Positions 25,115-34,133 of a stretch of 64,000 nt of DNA are shown here, one piece after another. Within the stretch, counting starts at the first letter, position 1. Every line of letters begins with the position of its first letter. The notes below the pieces were generated by a model that made no database searches, was not told the DNA's origin, and worked only from the letters and a program-made list of their open reading frames with translations. This stretch comes from DTYU01 sp040756575 (lineage in GTDB: Bacteria; Bacillota; Desulfotomaculia; Desulfotomaculales; Ammonificaceae), in assembly GCA_040756575.1 (NCBI GenBank), contig JBFLYP010000012.1, positions 17,388 to 81,387 of the forward strand. The letters run 5' to 3'. The translations under genes and the position numbers were made by a program.

Positions 25115-27343
25115 GTGACCGATTACCTGCGCGGGTTTAAGGGTAATAAGTGGCGCGAGCAAATTGATGTGCGCGACTTCATTGTGAGTAACTTTGAGCC
25201 TTATGAGGGTGACGGCGCCTTTTTGGCCGGACCGACGGAAAGGACCCGGCGGCTCTGGGAGAAGTGCCTGGTCCTGCTCGCGGAGGAAAGGTGGCGCGGC
25301 GGGGTCTACGCTGTCGACGCCAAAACCATCGCGGGCATAACCAGCCACCCTCCCGGATATGTGGACAGGGACCTCGAGATCATCGTGGGCTTACAGACCG
25401 ACGAGCCGCTGAAGCGGGCGATAAACCCCTGGGGCGGCATCCGGATGACCGAAATGGCCTGCAATGAGTACGGGGTGGACCTCGAACCTGCTGTCTGCGA
25501 GATATTCCACAAGTACCGGCGGACGCACAACGAGGGCGTTTTCGCGGTCTACACCGATGAGATGCGCGCGCTCCGGAAGTCCGGGGTGATCACGGGCCTG
25601 CCGGACGCGTACGGGAGGGGACGTATCATCGGCGACTACCGCAGGGTGGCGCTCTACGGCGTCGACCGCCTGGTTCGGCAAAAAAGGGAAGATTTACGGA
25701 GTCCGGAGCTTACCGTAATCAGCGTCGATACGATAAGGCTACGCGAGGAGGTCCACGACCAGATCCAGGCGCTCGAAGAGCTGAAAGAGATGGCCCGCAT
25801 GTACGGGTATGACATATCGGGGCCGGCGGCAGGGGCGCGGGAGGCGTTCCAGTGGCTTTATTTCGGCTACCTCGCTGCCATCAAGCAGCAAAACGGGGCA
25901 GCAATGTCGCTGGGGCGGACGAGCACCTTTTTAGACATATATCTCAGCCGGGATATGAGGGAGGGGAGGCTCACGGAGGAAGAGGCGCAGGAACTTGTAG
26001 ACCAGTTCGTGATCAAGCTGCGGCTGGCCCGGCAGCTCAGGACGCGGGCATACGACGAGCTCTTCGCGGGCGACCCGCTGTGGGTCACGGAGGCCGTCGG
26101 CGGGATGTGTCTGGACGGCAGGCCGCTCGTGACCAAGACCAGCTTCCGCTTTCTCCAGACGCTCTATAACTTAGGGCCGGCGCCCGAGCCGAACCTCTCG
26201 GTGCTGTGGTCGAAGGACCTGCCGAGGGCCTTCAAACGGTTCGCGTGCCGGGTCTCCTACGACACGAGCTCGATCCAGTACGAAAACGATGATATCATGC
26301 GGCCGATCTTCGGGGACGACTATGCAATCGCCTGCTGTGTTTCGGCGATGAGGGTGGGGAAGGACATGCAGTTTTTCGGTGCCCGCTCCAACCTGCCAAA
26401 AGCGCTTCTGCTTACGCTGAACGGCGGCAGGGATGAGATTTCGGGCGTCAAGGTGGCCCCGGAGTTCTACCAGGTGAAGGAGGGGCCTCTAAACTACGAG
26501 GCGGTGTGGGACGCTTTCACCAGGATGCTCGGGTGGCTGGCCGGCAAGTACGTGGACACCATGAACGTGATCCACTACATGCACGATAAGTACGCCTACG
26601 AAAGCCTCCAGATGGCGCTACATGACACCCATGTAAGAAGGTATATGGCTTTCGGCATGGCCGGCCTCTCTGTGCTGGCAGATTCGCTGGCTGCCATCAG
26701 GTACGCAAAGGTGATGCCGAGATTTGACGGGCGGGGCATCACGGTCGATTTTACCATTAAGGGTGACCCGCCGAGGTTCGGGAATAACGACGACCGGGTG
26801 GACTCGATTGCGCGCGAATGTGTGATCCTTTTCGACCGGAAGCTCAAGGAGTACCCGGCGTACCGTAACGCCCTACACACCCTGTCGATCCTCACGATCA
26901 CAAGCAACGTTGTGTACGGTAAGAAAACCGGGGCCACACCGGACGGGAGGCGGGCGGGGGAGCCTTTTGCGCCGGGGGCGAACCCGATGCACGGCCGGGA
27001 CGTCAGAGGTGCGGTGGCCTCGCTTACTTCGGTCGCCAAGATCCCGTACGAACACGCGCTGGACGGAATCTCGTATACCTTTTCGATTACCCCGAAGGCG
27101 CTCGGCAAGACCGCCGAAGAGGCGGTAACCAACTTAGCGGCTCTGATCGACGGGTATTTCATCAAGGGGGGCCACCATATGAACGTGAACATTTTCAGCC
27201 GCGAGACGCTCATCGACGCGATGGAACACCCCGAAAAGTACCCCCAGCTCACCGTAAGGGTCTCGGGCTACGCGGTGAATTTCGTGCGCCTCACCCGGGA
27301 ACAGCAGGAAGAGATCATTGCGCGAACGATATTTGAACGGTAG
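25115..27343 (+). CDS. pflB: Formate acetyltransferase (pyruvate formate-lyase)
   Basis: Glycyl-radical enzyme making acetyl-CoA and formate from pyruvate and CoA; oxygen-sensitive, so an anaerobic host is implied. With GTG at 25115 (behind AAGGGGG) there are 742 residues. The adjacent catalytic cysteines are residues 407-408 in ACCVSAM, and the radical glycine is in RVSGYAV near residue 718. Overall length and RTSTFLDIY and GGHHMNVN segments fit true PflB rather than glycerol or choline lyases. The activating enzyme pflA follows, separated by a TolB-like fragment. In such hosts it often supplies formyl units as well as energy. Confidence 0.93.
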   Translation: MTDYLRGFKGNKWREQIDVRDFIVSNFEPYEGDGAFLAGPTERTRRLWEKCLVLLAEERWRGGVYAVDAKTIAGITSHPPGYVDRDLEIIVGLQTDEPLKRAINPWGGIRMTEMACNEYGVDLEPAVCEIFHKYRRTHNEGVFAVYTDEMRALRKSGVITGLPDAYGRGRIIGDYRRVALYGVDRLVRQKREDLRSPELTVISVDTIRLREEVHDQIQALEELKEMARMYGYDISGPAAGAREAFQWLYFGYLAAIKQQNGAAMSLGRTSTFLDIYLSRDMREGRLTEEEAQELVDQFVIKLRLARQLRTRAYDELFAGDPLWVTEAVGGMCLDGRPLVTKTSFRFLQTLYNLGPAPEPNLSVLWSKDLPRAFKRFACRVSYDTSSIQYENDDIMRPIFGDDYAIACCVSAMRVGKDMQFFGARSNLPKALLLTLNGGRDEISGVKVAPEFYQVKEGPLNYEAVWDAFTRMLGWLAGKYVDTMNVIHYMHDKYAYESLQMALHDTHVRRYMAFGMAGLSVLADSLAAIRYAKVMPRFDGRGITVDFTIKGDPPRFGNNDDRVDSIARECVILFDRKLKEYPAYRNALHTLSILTITSNVVYGKKTGATPDGRRAGEPFAPGANPMHGRDVRGAVASLTSVAKIPYEHALDGISYTFSITPKALGKTAEEAVTNLAALIDGYFIKGGHHMNVNIFSRETLIDAMEHPEKYPQLTVRVSGYAVNFVRLTREQQEEIIARTIFER

Positions 27344-27351
27344 CGGGGCGC

Positions 27352-27723
27352 ATGCATGCGTACTTGTGTAACAGGTATTACGGGCACTGCCCATGGAAAA
27401 CGGAACCGTCCTTCGCGGGTTGGGTGCGGCGTAATGTCAGCCAGTTCCTGCAATACTCGCCCAACGGCCGGTACTTGGCGTATATAAAAGACGGTGACAT
27501 CTGGCTCTACGACCAGCAGACGAAAGAATCGCGCAACCTGACCCGCACGCCTCGGGCCCGGGAATCCCGTCCGGTCTGGTCGCCTGACGGCAAGCAGTTT
27601 GCCTACATCGACAACTATGACTCGCACAAGGTCCATATCGCAGCTTTTCCTCCTCCTGGTGGCAAAAACACCGTGGTCAAAACGATTTATTACGACGAGC
27701 CTGTAGAACTGATAGCGTGGTAA
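27352..27723 (+). pseudogene. TolB/WD40-like beta-propeller fragment inside the pfl operon
   Basis: 123-residue frame whose middle has two PD40-like blades (LQYSPNGRYLAYIKDGDIWL and SRPVWSPDGKQFAYIDNYDS). Real propellers need four to eight blades and these usually follow a signal peptide; neither is present. It is flanked by imperfect direct repeats: GGTATTACGGGCACTGCCC (from 27373) and GGTATTGGGGGCCGCTGCCC (from 27776), each followed by a TGGAAAAC word. It is probably a gene fragment carried in between pflB and pflA. A short expressed protein is possible. Confidence 0.5.
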
Positions 27724-27874
27724 AAGAAGCCGAAAGCGCAAGATTCGAAAAAGCCGAGTGTTTGTAGTGGACAGCAGGTATTGGGGGCCGCTGCCCGTGG
27801 AAAACATAAAAGGACGGGCGTTTGCGGGAATCCTGCCCGTTAACAGAATCGGACTGATGTAGGGGGCAAAGGGC

Positions 27875-28633
27875 ATCGAGGAACTGCCGCAAGACGTCAG
27901 GGGATACATCCATTCTATCGAAACCATGGGCACGGTGGACAACGGCGGCGTCCGGTTCGTTTTGTTCATGCAGGGATGCGCGATGAGGTGCGTGTTCTGC
28001 CACAACCCGGACACCTGGCTGCGCAGGGGGAAGGAGGTCTCCGTGGAAGAGATCATGCGGCAGCTCCTCGACTACAAGGTCTTTTTCGACGCCTCCGGCG
28101 GCGGCCTGACAGTTTCGGGCGGGGAGCCGCTTTTGCAGCACCGGTTCGTGCGGGCGCTCTTCATCGAGTGCGGCAGGCACGGCATTCATCGCGCCCTGGA
28201 CACCGCCGGGTATTGCAGGCACGGTGACTTCGCCTCCCTGCTCGACTGCACGGACCTGCTGCTTTTCAGCGTGAAGGCGGTGGACCCGGAGAAGCACCTG
28301 CGGCTCACGGGTGTGAAAAACGACCTGATTCTGTCTAACCTGCGCACGGCGGCTGCCGCAGGTACCGAGATCGTGGTGCGATACGTTCTCATTCCGACCG
28401 TAAACGATTCGGAAAAAGACCTCGACGACCTCGCGGACCTCGTCGCCTCGTTAGGCGACCGGGGCAGGGTGAAGGTGGACATCCTGCCCTATAACCGGAT
28501 GGGTGTCGTCAAGTGGAAGCAGCTCGGCCTGGACTGCGCCCCCCTTGAGGGCGTCCCCGAACCGGCTCCCGAAACACTTGCAGCAGCGCGGCAGGCCATC
28601 CGCGACCGCGGCCTCCCCCTGCGTACAGGATAG
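27875..28633 (+). CDS. pflA: Pyruvate formate-lyase activating enzyme
   Basis: Radical-SAM enzyme that installs the glycyl radical in PflB. The Fe-S motif is CAMRCVFC; SGGEPLLQ and the C-terminal KVDILPYNRMG segment are typical. The conserved N-terminus GYIHSIETMGTVDNGGVRF begins upstream of the first ATG (27926). Between the in-frame stop at 27860 and that ATG there is no ATG, GTG or TTG. AGGGGG (27861-27866) is 8 nt before an ATC at 27875, the proposed start; 27926 would cut off the conserved beta strand. A sequencing error or CTG at 27884 are alternatives. Confidence 0.88.
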   Translation: MEELPQDVRGYIHSIETMGTVDNGGVRFVLFMQGCAMRCVFCHNPDTWLRRGKEVSVEEIMRQLLDYKVFFDASGGGLTVSGGEPLLQHRFVRALFIECGRHGIHRALDTAGYCRHGDFASLLDCTDLLLFSVKAVDPEKHLRLTGVKNDLILSNLRTAAAAGTEIVVRYVLIPTVNDSEKDLDDLADLVASLGDRGRVKVDILPYNRMGVVKWKQLGLDCAPLEGVPEPAPETLAAARQAIRDRGLPLRTG

Positions 28634-28737
28634 ATGCTCCCCAATCCGGGCGAAAGTCCCGGGAGAGTGCCGGAAAACAGCTAAAATTTAGGTACGTCTG
28701 CTGCGAGTGGTAAAACTTAGCAAGAGACTGGAGACCG

Positions 28738-28870
28738 TGAAAATAGTCGTCGGTCGTCAGTCGTCGGACCCGTTGTAGGAATTCGCTATATGCGAATTCC
28801 GACTAAATTTTCTGACGTCCGATATACGACATCTGACGTCTGATTTACCAGGCGAAGTTTTGCAACGGTC
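28738..28870 (+). repeat. R1 repeat between pflA and atpC
   Basis: GTCGTCGGTCGTCAGTCGTC words, central GGAATTCGCTATATGCGAATTCC hairpin (two arms of 9), then GACGTCCGATATACGAC, ending in CCAGGCGAAGTTTTGCAACG. The last motif also ends the copy at 36.1 kb and, inverted, begins the copy at 56.45 kb. Its hairpin may serve both converging transcripts as a terminator. Confidence 0.65.
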
Positions 28871-28872
28871 TC

Positions 28873-29286
28873 CTACCGGTCCTCCGGCAGGCCGGCCTTG
28901 AGGCGCACGATGGCCCGCATCAGTGCCGCCCGCGCGCGGTCGAGGTCGATATCCGGAGCACGTGCCGCCAGCCGCCGTTCGGCCCGTTTCAATGCCGCAC
29001 GCGCCCGGGCGAGATCGATTTCCTCAGGATGTTCCGCCGCGCCGGTCAAAACGGTTACGCGGTTGTCCCTGACCTCTAACACTCCGCCCGAGATTACAAA
29101 CCTCGATTCCCCGCCGTCCTGCCCGATACGCACTATTCCGACCTTCAGCAGCGTTATCAAAGGCGCATGGCCGGGCAGGATGCCGAGCTCACCCTCGGTC
29201 CCCGGTACGACCACAAAGCGGGCGTTATCATCGTAGACTACCTGTTCCGGTGTGACCACTAAAACGCGCTGCCGGCTGTCGCTCAT
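28873..29286 (-). CDS. atpC: ATP synthase epsilon subunit
   Basis: Central-stalk subunit of F1 that couples rotation and inhibits ATP hydrolysis. 137 residues: an N-terminal beta-sandwich (LVVTPEQVVYDDNARFVVVP, GTEGELGILPGHAPLITLL) and a C-terminal helical hairpin (LARARAALKRAERRLAARA). Last gene of the atp operon; its ATG overlaps the atpD stop by 4 bases. Confidence 0.95.
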   Translation of the reverse strand: MSDSRQRVLVVTPEQVVYDDNARFVVVPGTEGELGILPGHAPLITLLKVGIVRIGQDGGESRFVISGGVLEVRDNRVTVLTGAAEHPEEIDLARARAALKRAERRLAARAPDIDLDRARAALMRAIVRLKAGLPEDR

Positions 29287-30710
29287 AAGGCCGGCTGCTC
29301 CTTGCGGGGTGCGGTTTGACGGCCCTTTTCCACCGCTTCCTCGATTGTGCCCACCATGTAGAAGGCGTCTTCATCAAGGTCATCGTGACGGCCTTCGACA
29401 ATCTCCTTGAAACCGCGGACGGTTTCTTTAAGGGGGACGTACCGGCCACGGTGACCCGTGAAGTTTTCCGCCACGTGAAAGGGCTGCGAGAGGAAACGTT
29501 GAATCCGCCGGGCCCTGGCAACAGTTTGCTTGTCCTGGTCGGAAAGCTCCTCCATCCCGAGAATGGCGATGATATCCCTGAGTTCCCGGTAGCGCTGCAG
29601 GATCTCCTGGACCTGCCGGGCGACGCGGAAATGCTCCTGTCCCACCACACCCGGTTCGAGGATGTGCGAGGTTGAATCGAGGGGATCAACGGCGGGGTAA
29701 AGGCCCTGTTCCGCAATGGTGCGGGAAAGGACGACCGTCCCGTCAAGGTGCTGGAAGGTTGTGGCCGGGGCCGGGTCGGTGAGGTCGTCCGCCGGGACGT
29801 ATACGGCCTGCACGGAGGTAATCGACCCCTTGTGCGTGGAGGTGATGCGTTCCTGCAACTGCCCCATTTCCGTCGCCAGGGTGGGCTGGTAACCCACGGA
29901 AGAAGGAAGCCTGCCTAAGAGCGCCGAGACCTCGCTTCCGGCCTGAGCGAACCTGAAGATGTTGTCGATGAAAAGCAGGACGTCAGCGTTTTCCTCATCG
30001 CGAAAGTATTCGGCCATCGACAATCCGGACAACGCCACCCGCCAGCGGGCTCCCGGCGGTTCGTTCATCTGCCCGAAGACCATGGTGGTCCGCTCGATAA
30101 CACCGGATTCGGCCATCGCCGCTAACAACTCCGCCCCCTCGCGGGTGCGTTCCCCCACGCCCACAAAAATGGAGATACCCCCATGCTCCTTCGCGATATT
30201 GTTGATAAGCTCCATGACGATCACCGTTTTACCGACGCCCGCGCCGCCGAACATGCCGATTTTGCCGCCCTTGACAAAGGGCACGAGGAGGTCGATGACC
30301 TTGATCCCCGTTTCCAACTGCTGCACGTCGGTGGACTGGTGCAGCAGCGGGGGCGGGGTCTTGTGAATCGGGTAGTATAACTGGGTCTCAACGGGGCCGT
30401 GGTCGTCTATCGGCCGGCCGAGGACGTCGAGCAGCCGCCCGAGGACGGCCCGGCCGACCGGAACCGTTATCGGGCGCCCCGTGTCACGCACCGGCATCCC
30501 GCGCCTCAGTCCCTCGGTGGCCGAAAGAGCGATGCAACGAACGACTTCGTCGCCTATGTGAAGCACGACCTCGAGGGTCAGTTCACCCCCCCGGCCGGAC
30601 GGGTCCGCGAAATCCTCTACCACGAGGGCGTTGAGGATTTTCGGCAGCTTACCCGGCGGGAAGCGCACGTCTACGATGATCCCGATGACCTCTATTACTT
30701 CTCCCTGCAC
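29283..30710 (-). CDS. atpD: ATP synthase beta subunit
   Basis: Catalytic F1 subunit. The Walker A motif is GGAGVGKTVI, the catalytic glutamate lies in GVGERTREG, Walker B in DVLLFIDNIF, and the ATP synthase alpha/beta signature is PAVDPLDSTS. GTG at 30710 follows AAGGGG at 7 nt and gives 475 residues with the usual N-terminal EVIEVIGIIVDVRFPPGKLP; a longer frame would run into an R1/R3 repeat. That repeat separates it from atpG by 324 bases, unusual inside an atp operon. Confidence 0.97.
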   Translation of the reverse strand: MQGEVIEVIGIIVDVRFPPGKLPKILNALVVEDFADPSGRGGELTLEVVLHIGDEVVRCIALSATEGLRRGMPVRDTGRPITVPVGRAVLGRLLDVLGRPIDDHGPVETQLYYPIHKTPPPLLHQSTDVQQLETGIKVIDLLVPFVKGGKIGMFGGAGVGKTVIVMELINNIAKEHGGISIFVGVGERTREGAELLAAMAESGVIERTTMVFGQMNEPPGARWRVALSGLSMAEYFRDEENADVLLFIDNIFRFAQAGSEVSALLGRLPSSVGYQPTLATEMGQLQERITSTHKGSITSVQAVYVPADDLTDPAPATTFQHLDGTVVLSRTIAEQGLYPAVDPLDSTSHILEPGVVGQEHFRVARQVQEILQRYRELRDIIAILGMEELSDQDKQTVARARRIQRFLSQPFHVAENFTGHRGRYVPLKETVRGFKEIVEGRHDDLDEDAFYMVGTIEEAVEKGRQTAPRKEQPAL

Positions 30711-30724
30711 AAGACTTCCCCTTA

Positions 30725-30965
30725 ACCATAGTACTTCTACTGGTGGGCGCGGCGATAAACGGCGCATTGCTTCGTCAGGCTCGCCGGCATTTGAGAGGTG
30801 TGATGTGAGAGGTTAGAGGTGAGATGCTTATGGAAATTCGCTTATGAGCGAATTCCTTCGAGAATCCCACTTCCAACTTCCCACGTCTCACTTCTCAATT
30901 CTCCGGCTGCGCCTTCCTCGCACTGCTTGTTTCTCGCCACGTTCCGTATAGCGTTACGTTAGTGA
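30725..30965 (-). repeat. R3 element with an R1 element nested in it, between atpG and atpD
   Basis: On the minus strand the R3 left part (ACGGAACGTGGCGAGAAAC, AAGGCGCAGCCGG) and right part (CCGGCGAGCCTGACGAAGC, TTATCGCCGCGCCC) flank an R1 unit at about 30790-30905 with hairpin GGAATTCGCTCATAAGCGAATTTCC shown as two arms. R1 has replaced the R3 apical hairpin. No gene is present in the gap. Confidence 0.7.
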
Positions 30966-31034
30966 ACATTGAACCATCACTTTCATTCTCGGTGGCGATG
31001 GTTAAATCATCGTGAACGGCTCCCTTTGCAACGC

Positions 31035-31865
31035 TTATTCGAGGGCCCTTGCGGCCGTCAGGATGTCGAGCAGTTCGCCGGTGATCGCCGCTTGCCTCAT
31101 GCGGTGCAGCTTAAAGGTCAAGCGGTCGATCATTTCGTCGGCGCTCCTGGTCGCCCTGTCCATCGCGGCCAGGCGCGCAGTGTGCTCGCTGGCCTTGGAT
31201 TCGGTCAGTGCGTGGAACACGGCCTCCTCAACATACAGCGGCAGCACCGCGCTCAAGACCGCCGCTGCTTCGGGTTCGAAAATGTAGTTCCTGGCCGGTT
31301 CCTCGCTTATGGGGACGGGAATCAGGGTGGACACCGTGGGGCGGTGCTCAAAGAAGTTGATGAATTCACTGTAAACCAGATCAACCCGGTCGAACTCACC
31401 TCGTTCGTAGCCGGTGATTAGATGGTGTGCGATCGAGCGGGCGTCCTTTATGTGCAAGTTCTCGTCCAATTCAACGAATTTCCCGGCAAGTTTTGCACCC
31501 CTGAAAGTAAGATAGCTCAGCGCTTTCCTGCCCACCGCCACGAAGACCGCCGAGGGGAAGGCTTCGGCTTCATGCAACGCGCGTTTCAGGACGGGGACGT
31601 CAAAACCGCCTGATAGACCCTTGTCGGCGGAAACCGCTACAATACAGGCTCTGCGCGCTTCTCTGACGTCAAGAAGAGGGTGGTGGACCCGGTCCGCAGC
31701 CCCGGCAATTCGCCCCAGGACCTCACGCAGCATGCGGTTGTAGGGCCGCGCCGCCTGGACGGCGGCTTGGGCCCGCGCAGCCTTGGCCATCGAGACGGCC
31801 TTCATGGCCTGGGTGACCTGCCGGATGCTGCGGACGCCGCGGATCTGGTTACGTATATCACGCAT
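31035..31865 (-). CDS. atpG: ATP synthase gamma subunit
   Basis: Rotor shaft of F1. The 276-residue protein has the N-terminal helix (RDIRNQIRGVRSIRQVTQAM, KAVSMAKAARAQ), the Rossmann-like middle and the family signature near the C-terminus (ATRSADEMIDRLTFKLHRMR, QAAITGELLDI). Its ATG lies just before the atpA stop, giving a short overlap. It is a few residues shorter than typical. Confidence 0.95.
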   Translation of the reverse strand: MRDIRNQIRGVRSIRQVTQAMKAVSMAKAARAQAAVQAARPYNRMLREVLGRIAGAADRVHHPLLDVREARRACIVAVSADKGLSGGFDVPVLKRALHEAEAFPSAVFVAVGRKALSYLTFRGAKLAGKFVELDENLHIKDARSIAHHLITGYERGEFDRVDLVYSEFINFFEHRPTVSTLIPVPISEEPARNYIFEPEAAAVLSAVLPLYVEEAVFHALTESKASEHTARLAAMDRATRSADEMIDRLTFKLHRMRQAAITGELLDILTAARALE

Positions 31866-33417
31866 ACTTTTCGCCCCGGACTTGTTCTTTGCCGGCTTCC
31901 AGACCGTGTTCCATCCTGAAGCGTTGCAGCAGTTGCTCGACTGCTTGCTCCAGCAGCCTTACATCCTCCTCCTTCAGTTCGGTGTTTTGCCTGATACGTT
32001 CCTTCAGTGAGGCGTACTCGCGCCCGACCAGGCTAAGCAGTTCCGCCTCGAACTCCTTAACCAGGTCGACCGGGATTTCGTCAAGATACCCGTTTACGCC
32101 GGCATATAATGAGACAACCATGTCTTCGAGAGGGTAAGGATGGTATTGCTCCTGTTTTAAGAGTTCCACCAGGCGGGCGCCGCGCACCAGCCGGGCGCGG
32201 GTGGTACGGTCAAGCTCGGTGCCGAAATGAGCAAATGCCTTCAGTTCGTGGTAACGGGCCAGGTCAAGGCGCAGCCGTCCGGCAACCTGCCGCATGGCTT
32301 TGGTTTGTGCGCTGCCGCCAACGCGGGAGACGGATAGTCCCACGTTAATCGCCGGGCGGATGCCGGCGTAAAACAGGTCCGACTCTAAGTATATCTGGCC
32401 GTCCGTGATGGAGATCACGTTGGTTGGGATGTACGCCGAGATGTCGCCTTGCTGGGTTTCTACGATGGGGAACGCAGTCATGGACCCCCCGCCGTGCTTG
32501 TCATTTAGCTGGGCGGCGCGTTCTAACAGGCGGGAGTGCAAGTAAAAGATGTCCCCCGGGAAAGCCTCCCGCCCCGGAGGCCGCCGGAGCAGGAGGGAAA
32601 TCTCGCGGTAAGCGACGGCGTGCCGGGAAAGGTCGTCGTAGACGACGAGGACATCCCTTCCCCGCTCCATAAACTCCTCGGCAACGGCGGTTGCGGCATA
32701 AGGGGCGATGAACAGCAGCGGGGCGGGGTCGGCGGCGGTAGCGGCGATAACCACTGTGTAGTCAAGGGCCCTGTTCTCGCGCAGTTTTTCGATAACCCTG
32801 GCCACGGAAGAGGCCTTCTGGCCGATGGCCGCGTATACGCAGATCACGCCCTGGTCCCGCTGGTTTAAAATGGCGTCCACGGCGATCGCCGTTTTGCCGG
32901 TCTGGCGGTCTCCGAGGATCAGCTGCCTTTGGCCGCGCCCGATGGGTATCATGGAGTCCACAGCCTTGATCCCGGTTTGCAACGGCCGGTTGACGGGAGC
33001 GCGGGCGGTAACCCCGGGAGCGTACCGTTCGACCGGGCGGAAACCTTCCGCCTCCACTTTTCCCAGGCCATCGAGAGGGACGCCGAGGGGGTTAAGCACC
33101 CGGCCCGCGAGCCGGCTGCCCACCGGCACCGAAACCACCCTGCCGGTGCGCCTGACCCGGTTCCCCTCGTGGATGTGGTGAAAGGGCCCGAGGATTACGC
33201 ACCCCACCGCTTCCTCTTCGAGGTTTAACGCGATTCCCAGCACTCCGTCGGAGAACTCTACCAACTCGCCAAGCACGGCCCTTTCCATGCCGTAGACCTG
33301 GGCCACCCCGTCGCCCACGTGTTCCACCGTGCCTACTTCGCTGAGCTCCGCAACGGTTTCGAACTGCTCGATTTGCTGCCTGATGACGGAGCTGAGTTCT
33401 TCAAGGCCGAGGCTGAT
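31858..33417 (-). CDS. atpA: ATP synthase alpha subunit
   Basis: Non-catalytic nucleotide-binding F1 subunit. The Walker A motif is GDRQTGKTAIA; the C-terminal signature is PAINVGLSVSRVGG. Typical N-terminus SLGLEELSSVIRQQIEQFE. The ribosome site GGAGGTGA (33430-33423) is followed after 5 nt by ATC at 33417, in frame and matching the family start (about 519 residues). The only canonical alternatives are a GTG at 33426 lying inside that ribosome site and TTGs in repeat DNA further upstream. Listed with the ATC start, which is unproven. Confidence 0.93.
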   Translation of the reverse strand: MSLGLEELSSVIRQQIEQFETVAELSEVGTVEHVGDGVAQVYGMERAVLGELVEFSDGVLGIALNLEEEAVGCVILGPFHHIHEGNRVRRTGRVVSVPVGSRLAGRVLNPLGVPLDGLGKVEAEGFRPVERYAPGVTARAPVNRPLQTGIKAVDSMIPIGRGQRQLILGDRQTGKTAIAVDAILNQRDQGVICVYAAIGQKASSVARVIEKLRENRALDYTVVIAATAADPAPLLFIAPYAATAVAEEFMERGRDVLVVYDDLSRHAVAYREISLLLRRPPGREAFPGDIFYLHSRLLERAAQLNDKHGGGSMTAFPIVETQQGDISAYIPTNVISITDGQIYLESDLFYAGIRPAINVGLSVSRVGGSAQTKAMRQVAGRLRLDLARYHELKAFAHFGTELDRTTRARLVRGARLVELLKQEQYHPYPLEDMVVSLYAGVNGYLDEIPVDLVKEFEAELLSLVGREYASLKERIRQNTELKEEDVRLLEQAVEQLLQRFRMEHGLEAGKEQVRGEKYA

Positions 33418-33426
33418 TACGGTCAC

Positions 33427-33560
33427 CTCCAGTCCGTTCAAAGGTTTAACGTTCAACGTTCAAGATTCAAGGTTCGGCTCGACGGATTGACCTTAGAGGT
33501 CGGTTCAAAGTTCGGCTCAGATTGATCGACCGTCAGGGTCCGTTAAATGTGCAAGTTAGA
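33427..33560 (-). repeat. R2-related repeat between atpH and atpA
   Basis: Read on the minus strand it contains AACGGACCCTGACGGTC and repeated GAACCTTGAATCTTGAACG/GTTGAACG words. This is the R2 vocabulary, ending at the atpA ribosome site. Confidence 0.5.
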
Positions 33561-33569
33561 CGCTCGATG

Positions 33570-34133
33570 TTACCCGGATGATAACGGCGAAACCTCCTCA
33601 CCGGCGAGAATTTCTTTCCGAAGAAGCTTTAAGCGTCCCTTGATGCTGGCGTCTATTACGTGGTCCCCGATCTTCAGGACAATGCCGCCTAATAAACCGG
33701 GATCCACACAAAACCGCACTTCAGGTTCCCGCCCGGTCATCCGGGCAACGGTTTCTACGACTGTGGCCTGCAGGTCGGGAGGCAGGGGAAGCGCGGTGAC
33801 CACCTCTGCCTCCTCCCGCTTTTCGGCCTTGCGGCTGAGAGCGGCAAAGGACCGAGCGATGTCGGGAAGATGGCTTTCCCTCCGGTGGGTGACCAGTACC
33901 CTCAGAAACCGCAGCAATAAAGGTGAAAGCCGCGTTGTGAAGGCCGCTTCCACGGCCGCTGCCTTCCGGTTCGCCGGGAGGCGGGCATACCACAGGGTGT
34001 GTAGTTCCGGCAGGTCCGCCAACGCCCGGAGCAATTCGGAAAGCTCCAGGCGGGTCGGTTCAACCCGGCCCTGGCGTTGCGCGGCCGCAAAGAGCGCCCG
34101 GCTGTAGCGCAGGGTCACTTTTCGGTCAGGCAC
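33570..34133 (-). CDS. atpH: ATP synthase delta subunit
   Basis: Peripheral-stalk subunit holding F1 to the b subunits. GTG at 34133 gives 187 residues starting PDRKVTLRYSRALFAAAQRQ, with the family C-terminal signature GLLGGIVLKIGDHVIDASIK. The longer upstream frame is a shadow of atpF. The start overlaps the atpF stop by 8 bases. Confidence 0.93.
   Translation of the reverse strand: MPDRKVTLRYSRALFAAAQRQGRVEPTRLELSELLRALADLPELHTLWYARLPANRKAAAVEAAFTTRLSPLLLRFLRVLVTHRRESHLPDIARSFAALSRKAEKREEAEVVTALPLPPDLQATVVETVARMTGREPEVRFCVDPGLLGGIVLKIGDHVIDASIKGRLKLLRKEILAGEEVSPLSSG

Noticed and set aside
30711..30767. N-terminal extension of AtpD
   Set aside because: It is encoded by the R3 repeat and lies upstream of the ribosome site for GTG 30710.
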